A DNA stretch of 64,000 bases from Plutella xylostella (lineage: Eukaryota > Arthropoda > Insecta > Lepidoptera > Plutellidae): contig NC_063997.1 in NCBI RefSeq assembly GCF_932276165.1, forward strand, positions 2,738,001-2,802,000, given 5' to 3'. The notes below the pieces were generated by a model. That model had not been told where the DNA came from and did not search any database. It saw only the letters and a list, made by a program, of their open reading frames with translations. Positions within the stretch are counted from its first letter, which is position 1. Each line of letters begins with the position of its first letter. This document shows, one piece after another, positions 53,001 to 62,000 of the stretch. The position numbers and the translations under genes were made by a program.

Positions 53001-56000
53001 CTCGAGTTCCGACTTTTGCAATGAAAGAAACTTGATGGTGTACATTATGTAATGAAAATTAGTTAGGTGGTTATAATGCGAAGTAGCTTTCTTAAAGTTA
53101 ACCGGGAAAACCTCGACAATAAGAGTAAATGGTGAACAGTGTAAAAGGTAATAATAGTAAAATAATAGTGATTAATAGTAATAATAATTGTCAATTATAC
53201 TCCGTTCTGTTACAATTGTTTGATTAAAATAAAGAACGCTTGGTTTTGCCAATTATTACCAATGCCAAAAAAACAAAAAAATTGTATAAAATAAATATCA
53301 TAAAAAAAATTGCAACTGAAAAAGTAAAATAAAAAAAAAAAATGTCATCAACAACTAATGTGTACGCAGCCTTATAATAATGAATTTAATTGAACTTTTA
53401 TGATGTCAATGATAAAATTAAAAAAATAATTACAACTTTTTTTTTTTTTTGTTAACTGTACATAAAATAAAATTACAATGGATAGAATGTCACAAGTTAA
53501 AACAAATAAATATAAGTAATTCTTAAATTTGCAACCATGTACACATTAGCTGTTTAAAAAATCAAAACCATAGAATAAGCGTTTTAACATAAAAAAAAAA
53601 CAACACACCAACATGCACAACTACCTACTACAGGAGTAGAACGGAACCAAACTTATTTTTAACCACGTTTAGGCGCCAGTGTACTGGAAGCGTTTTAGTT
53701 AAAAAAAAATGAATTAATAATAGGTAAACACACACATTTGATTTTTTCCAAATTCAGTAACCAACTTATAACCCCGACAGAGTATAAAACAGTTTCTAAT
53801 CCAAACATAGCCAAACACTAACCCAATGAACTAGAAACGCTTAGTTTGGACTTTACGAGTTGCCTTTGATGTACGATGTAGGTACGAGTGTTTCAAATCC
53901 CCTAAACTGAAACAGCGCACGCACGGTACATGGGAAGTATACCACCGGGCAGAAACAGAGAGTAGTTAAAAAAAAATGCAGAAATGGGCACATTTTAAAA
54001 GTACTTATTACTTACTCATAACTTGGTAATAACAAAAATACGGAAAAGTAAACCCGACGTTGAATATCGACGTTGATTTTGCTCTCTTATGTTTCATAAA
54101 CGCGAAACTTTTTACGTAAACCAAAGGTCAGATCAGAACTTCTGGAAATTCTTCGGCTTCTACGCCATTCGCCAACAAACATCTACTGCTGGAAAGTGGC
54201 CTCCCCCAAAGATCGCCATCACACTATCCATCCTCATTTAACTATACCACCCTATAATTATTATAACCTCATATGAGTTTCAGTAGTCCTCTTTGTAACA
54301 AGCAAGTCGTCAGACAGTCTCCTACATCAGTCAGCAGTAGTCAGCAGTAGTCAGCATATCGCGGTGTGTAATAAAGAAGAAAGCCAGAGCCGGGTCGGGA
54401 CCGGGTCGCCCGCACTGTTGTGCAACTGTGACCCAGATACAGGAGGGTCACTCTATACTGACTAACACGAACGAACGGGAACTGCCGTGCAATCGGCACG
54501 TTTAATACAAGGAGATAAAGTCGTGGCGCGCTCCGAAACTTGGTTTTTCGTCATATAGAGTGGCCCCCAGCAGCTGGCGTCGCAGCGTGCCCGCTGCAGG
54601 GAAACCATGCCCCATAAACGATGTAGGATCGTAAATGCCGTGGCAAGATTTAGGGCTTTCTTGTGGATGGTAGAGATAGTGCGTATTGGGATGAATAAGA
54701 AACTCGACCTTAGTGGTTTCCTGGACGTTAGAACAAAACAGTACGATGATAATTTTATTGCTATCGCAATACTCAAGGATACTGCGTAGTGGGATCTGCG
54801 ATGCTGGTATCAGATTTACTGTATGATGGTATTCGTTATTTTCATTATTACATAGATCTACAATATAATTTTCATTCATATTTAATATAATAAAACAACA
54901 AACTCATTAAAAAGTTGGCAAAGCTGCGGGTTTAGAGTTGCAAAGATTATGCAGCCAAGATAAGTGATTAAAATAATTTGCAAGACATTTCGCAAAAGGC
55001 CAAACGCTAAAGTGAGTGTGTGAACTATACAAGCCAGTTGGTCTAACGGTTCTTCATGTTTAATACTTTGTTGTGTTATGAGATCGTAAAGCAAATGAGC
55101 CAAGTATTATGAGTTGGTCCATTTGGCAGGCATCAAAAGGAAGATTTGTGTAAACAAACTCGGGCTTGCTACTGAAAATTCTGGATGAGATAAATAAAAT
55201 AGTAAACTTTACATTGCGTAAGTGTAACTGTTTGCTATGGAGAGCGGATAATTATTTATAGTAGTGAACAAAGTTTTGTAATCAATGTTTGTTTTGAATA
55301 TGGAACACGAAATTAATATTTAAGAAAATTACTGAGGATACTCTTCTTCGCTTGTAAAACTTTATTATTTTATAACAACAGATACCTAATATACCTATGA
55401 TATTATCTAGTATCGAAAAGGATTAAAAAGTTAATAGTGAGATTGTAATTTTAATTGTAATTATCACGTGCTAATTTGCAGAAAGATTATAAAATGATGA
55501 AAATTATTATTATTATGCATGCTCTAATAGCCATAATCATAAATAGCGGACAGTATTATTATTAAACAACAGGGTTGACGGTTTACGAACATTGCAAATT
55601 AGTTTAACTATACGTATTATGTTATGCCGCTTCAAGATAGCAGTAAGTACTGTTATAATGCTTTTATTACGCATCCTCCCTCCATTTTATTATAACACTA
55701 GCTGTTCCCGCGCGCTTCGCTTCGCCTTAAAAAGTTTTCCCGTGGGAATTCCGGGATAAAAAGTAGCCTATGTTCTTTCCCAGGGTCTAGACCGTATGTA
55801 TACCAAATTTCATTCAAATCCGTTCAGTAGTTTTGGCGTGAAAGAGTAACAGACAGACAGACAGACAGACAGACACAGTTACTTTCGCATTTATAATATT
55901 AGTTAGGATTAGGATTAGGATTAGTTTAACCAACTCCTCAAATGCCATTTGTCTAGATCAGAAGTCACTAATACCTAAGTATATGTTTACAGACAAACCT

Positions 56001-59000
56001 GGCCCCTGCAATCTCTATGAATTGATTGGTGCTAGCAGCTAACGTCAAAAACTAGTATCGATCATAAAATCCTATCTGATAGAGGTACATATCCTAAGAT
56101 TCTCATTCCACAGGATTCAAAAACATTCAGTCTATGCAGCTCAAATTGCATCGTGCTCAAAAGCCTACGCAAAAGGCGGTCGGTAAGCAATTTGCCACCA
56201 GCTCCGCGCTATTAGTGGCAATTGATTCGACCTCAGTCCCCTAGCTGGGGGGTCACTCTATACTCCATCTCGTTGTAATAAACGTGCCGATTCAACGACA
56301 GCTCTCGTTCGTTCGTTTTTCGTCAGTATAGAGTGCTCCCTCTGGGCCGGCGACGAGTTAACACCGTCCCTGCGCAGAGCTGATGGGGCGAACGCTCCAG
56401 TTGCTATACGGAGCAATGGGAATACTGGAATTAAATTGTATGAAAATGGCCTTTCTAGTATAACATTGATTAAGGTGTGAAATACACATTATTATCACCA
56501 ATACTTTATCCCTGATTAAACAGGGATTGAGGGCATGCCTATTTTTTGTGCACTATAATCGATATTTGGCGCCTCTAGCCATGACTACTAATAATATGAG
56601 ATCAGTGGAATTGGGAGAAGCATTTCATCTCTGGTTGGCCTAACTACTCGTATTTGGATTGTGTAATAACAAGACAAGATAAAAAAAAATCTTTATTAAA
56701 ACTCTGATAAAATGTACTAAAAACTATAAGACCACCTCTTACTGTAGTGCTCTATATGTCTGCACTATTCTACATCGCTTAACTTTATGCGATTCTCCCT
56801 GATCCATAACTCGTCCACACAATACATCATGGTGGTCCCATGACCCATGATGCAGTACACTGTGTGAGCGGGTCACAGGCGGGTCAAGTGATCCCGCAGT
56901 GCAGGTGCGACCCAGATCGGACTGGGCCAGCCTTTCTGTGCCTTTTGTGGGGGAACTTTTCGAGCCATACCGAAAATTGCCAAGATATTTTCCGCTTCAC
57001 CATTAGGAAAGTACCTATTGCTTTATTTTCAGACAAACAATGAAACTATCGTAATAATAAGTCAGCTTGCACGCTAAACAAAAAGAGATCGCTATCGCAT
57101 TTCCATTAGCGGAGACGCTATCACAAAATGCGACGGACGGAAATTAGATAACAGACAAGCAGTGTAACGATAATGACAAACGCGAGCAGAACTCTGAAGA
57201 TGTCGTGTTTACTAACACTAAAGTGTGGTCTCACGCGGCGCGGGGGTCAATTACCGAGACTGCTCGACTTATTTACAGTAAACGGTAGTAATGAATGAGC
57301 TCCATTGATCAACACAGCTGTTCGGAAGCCAGACGCTCGAGCGGCACTGGACCGATCCATTATAATAACCACTGTTAGCTAACCATGTGGTGTGATACTG
57401 TTGCTTAATTTAAAATTTTCAGTTCATTTTCCTACTGCGCTAAAAGTTGGCAATCGTCCAAACGCTATGGTAAAATATTCTATATTTAATTAATCATTTT
57501 AACTGTTTTAATTGGAACAAACTTCAACTTTATATCAACTAAAACGCATTTACTTCAACACCTATTATAATTTTCAACGTTATTACGTCAGTGACGTGCA
57601 GTGACGTCGCTCTGAAAATCGCTTTCCTCGATGTAACTCCTGAAAAAGTACTAGGCGTGCATGAGTTAGCAGCAGGTCAGTTCAGTTGTTATCAGCAGGC
57701 GAGGCGGGGGCGGGCGGCGCGGCGCGGGGGCCGGGGCAAGGCCTTATCGTGACGTTGTGCCGCGCATCACAGACGCTAACTGTTGTTACACCAGCGATAA
57801 CTTATCGGCGACATTCAAAGACCCTTTTACTTCTATGGTCGCCTGGTGGAAAACCGTAATTTTACCTAATTTCAACAAATTTCCCGAAAATGGGTGGTTA
57901 TTATGACATGAGTGTTGCATGGATGGCGCGCTATATAGCATATTACGCTATTTGAGAATTATTTATGCAATTCCGTTAACAATTACAGCGTTTTAGTAAT
58001 AATGGACTCATAAGCGGTAAAATTTTAAACAATGAACGTTCACAAATACCGTTCATGCATTCACCAGAACTGTTAGTTTTTTTCTTCTCTACACCTTTCA
58101 CCGAAACTAGAGCCGGCAAGGAAGCGACGAGACGCTCACAAAAACATGAACCAAAATAGAAACAACCCTAAGCGCTGTCAAATGAACCATTCACCATCTT
58201 TTTCATGGTTTTTTTTTACTTTCACGATTTTTAACGTACATAGCCGTAGTTAAAGAAATATTCGACAGCATCAAATTGAGTTTAATAAGTCCATGTTCGA
58301 CAGGTTTGATAGTGGCATATTTATCGTGTGTTTCTCTATTAGTCTTGCCACCAAGTTACTTAATATTAATATTGAGTGCACATTACATTCAAATACATAC
58401 TGTGCAGGTCATACACTGAAACGAGCATGGCCTTCAACATCATACAAATTCAACATTACACTGAGCATCAGAACATAGTTGTCGACGTGGAAATAAGCAC
58501 TCTATATGACGAAAAACTAAGTTTTGGAGCGCGGCTGCGCGAGCCACGACCTTATCTCGTTGTATTAAACATACCCATTGCATGACAGCTCTCGTTCGTT
58601 TGTTTTTCCTCAGTATAGAGTAACCCGCCTGAACACAATGACTTTAACAGTTGACAATGTCGGTGCTGAGGTAAACCGGGAAAAGCAACCGTGACAATGA
58701 AAATCTGATACCATCGCATTGTCTATTCAGGCTGCATTGGATTGGATGAAACGCTGATGTAGCTCTTTGGTATTTGTTGGATTCCAAGCAGTTGAGATAA
58801 CTAGTATACTGATAAAAGCTCGCAGCCGTTATTTGAAATACGATGGATGATGAAAAGGTAGATTATCTATATTATTATGGTCTTAGCTCTCAGAAGGAGA
58901 TACAACACCCAGAGGCATGTTAATGGTACAACTATAGATGGGAGATATACAGTATGTTACTATCTGGGAGGTCGACAGTCGATACAGTTCATTGAGGCAG

Positions 59001-62000
59001 AGTCGATCGGAAGTAGATAAGACAGCAGACGACCAATGACCCCACACTAACATATGCACGCTACACCAGCAGCTAGTCACGTAAAGTAAACAATGCATGT
59101 AAACACGTATAGCGGTTTAGCGGGAAAGTGTTAAATTGGTAAATCAATTTTTACTTGGTATTTTCGGTTCGTCATTTAATTGGTTTTAAACGTTAAAAAA
59201 ATACGTAAAATTGTGATTGTTTATTTTATAATAAAAAAATACAGAGTCGCTTTCACTTTCTACACCCAAATCTAACAGTATGTACTGTGCCAACAAAACA
59301 ACTTAAAAAGGTACACAAACATAATAAGGACAACCAGTTGATCAAATTGGCTCCTTAAAGCAAAGTTGCACTGCTTCATCAAATTATCACTTTCCATTTT
59401 CAGCTATTTATTATCAAACACACGTGTTCATACTCTGTTTAACTTATTTGTGGCTGCAGTGCGAGCCACGTTCGTCGAGTCCATCGCCACCCGGCGTCCA
59501 AACAAACCATTAAACGTTGGTGTATGAGCTGAGGATATGGAAGCCAAGATAGCACCTCTCTTGTTTACTGCACTGTCTATTGAAAACAATCTTAGTTTCT
59601 AGGTCAGCAGAGCCCATATCTCTTCGGCAAGGACTGTGCAAGATCAAGGTGCTTCGGTTATGATAACGATAACGCCGTGGTGTAATTCTATGTCTAGGGA
59701 GACTTTTTGAAGACAAGATACGCATGATGGTGACACAAAACATTTAAAAACCCATCGGGAAATTACTATTGCATTGTTTACAGTTGGAATTAAAATATAT
59801 TATTATTACCTTTGATCATGATCACACATAATTACTAATTATGATAATAAAAGCCAAAGGCATAGTACAATTTGATGTATATCGTAGCTGGACGGACGAC
59901 TTTCGTTGAGCATTTACGGCTCTCAGTAGCTAGTTAAGCTTCACAAAGAGAGCTCTCTACGTGACAGAATTACACCAAAAGTCCATAAGACCTGTAACAC
60001 TTTTATTACCACAGCTATAAAGACTAGATTACTTATGGCAGGCTGGAGGTCTGGGCGGAAAACTTCGTTTATCTTATTCGTCTTTGGGGTCAATCACCCA
60101 CGCTGCTGTGGAACTATGAAGTGCCAAGAATCTTAAAAGAAGAAGATATTATTAGAAAAGTTGAGCTTAGAATAAATACTGAGACATGCAAGTTTTAGAC
60201 ATATTCCTTTAACGTATAACGCAGTAAAATATGTTCACAAAATACCCTTGAGAGGCACAAATCATTAGAAATTATTTTGATATGATCATTTGATCCCACA
60301 CTAACCAAGAAGCTTAGGATATAATATTTATAATCTTCATGATTACAGTGCATTCAGCTAATAATATATTTTAGCGATTGATAGCTAATTAATTTAATGA
60401 TCTCATAAATAACATCGAATTGGCTTGTGTGTGGCCTTGGCCTAGACACCCACTGGCCTAGATTAGAAAGTGGCCGACACAGAGCAAGGTCCTACTTCGG
60501 CAAACATACGAACAAACATGGCTGCACCCATCACAGATGTGTGGTCTGTTAACTTGTGTACACGCAAATAGGGCATGGCTCCAACTGGGCTGGAGAATTC
60601 CATATTAAGGAGCTGCTTCGCCGGATGTTTCAAATTCGTGGACATCATTATAAATATAGCATCACTATAACTACAAAGAAAGCTGATGTTTTCAACGCAG
60701 GATATTTTATTTATCCGGTCAGAGTGGAAATCTACACTTCGAGCCCTATGTCCCTGATTAGGGATCCCAGGACCTGATGATGATGATGATAGATATTGTA
60801 CAAGTTACAAAGTAATAATTTACAACCAGGATAGATTTATTTCAGCGAACAAAATAAGCTGAAAGCCGCTGCCAAGATGGATTGATCGATCAGCTTACGC
60901 TGTCCTAGATAGTTAGCTTAGCTATGAGCATCTATTGTTGCGCCACGACCAAGAAATATCGTATTGAATATGAGTCTGTGATTTCAAAGGACAAGTTTGA
61001 CGCCATCGCACGACTGCGGGTGAAAGTTCGTCAGCTCCGGCGCAGCTGATGAAACATGGCGATTGCTGCAAGCAGCCGGCAGCCTCCGCCTCACACAATG
61101 CCGCCTAATCAACGCATCAGCAATCATCTCGAAAATTATTCATTTCATAATAGATAACAGTAATCTTCGTATGGATCTTACGCCTACTTTACACAAGTTG
61201 TATTGAATACGCAAGGGAACGATGACTGAAGTATCTCTGCTCGTCGTCCCATAATAATACCCTTGGTATCATAGATCTTGCTTCTGTTCGTTTTAGACAG
61301 GAAGCCAATGAGATGGACCGACAATCCGGTTTGTGAAGGCGACAGGATGGACCTTAGTTGGGTCATGCTTGAGACCACATAGAATAATACGATGTAATCA
61401 AGAAAGAAGAATCAGAGGCGTAGATTTAAATGTAGCGCAGGTATACAGTAAAATATTTTTACTATATCTTGTATTTAAAGGATGTTGTCATTGCTCGAGT
61501 CATCTGCGCTATTGTTATCAATTAGATAATATAGTGTAATTTGTAATTATAAATATTGTTCAAAGGATGACTGGATGATGAGCAATTAAACCAAACAAGC
61601 CACAGTACTGTGGGATGAGATTGTACATAGAGTGACGTGTATTGGTATCGTATCGAGTTTCATTGATTTGTGGGAACGCTGCCGTTCACAATAACCCTGT
61701 TATGAAAACTTCAACCGTGGATACGAGAATAGATAAATATTTACAATACGTAGGTACTTTGTCCCTATGAATATTTCCTAAGTGTCATAACAACCAGGAG
61801 TAAATATCTGGAAGACTGCTCACCTAAAGTTTTACTAGGCATTGAAAAAGAAGGGTGCAATCCAGCTAGGTCTGTAGTTAGCATTGAGTGGTGAGATTAA
61901 AATCCGAGCTTCGCAATCACAAAAATATCTGAATGTGAACAAAGGATTCGACGTAGACAAAGGAATACCGAAATCCTTATCAGATGTCCTTTTCATGACG

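Larger units (their letters stand above)
48219..53678 (-). mobile_element. Ty3/gypsy-type LTR retrotransposon internal region (LTRs not resolved)
   Basis: Order on the minus strand: PBS-like site (53678-53663), AT-rich leader, gag, -1 frameshift site, pol (protease, RT, RNase H, integrase), purine tract GCGGGGGG near 48222-48230, then TGTAACG (48219), which may start the 3' LTR. Both genes are unbroken, so insertion is probably recent. I could not find a matching LTR pair by eye. No envelope gene is present. It lies in the prominin intron in sense orientation. Confidence 0.85.

Noticed and set aside
46130..54440. LTR pair for the gypsy-type element
   Set aside because: Compared the flanks by eye for shared ends (tgtactggaag, aacgttaca); no matching long direct repeats found, so no LTR coordinates are given.
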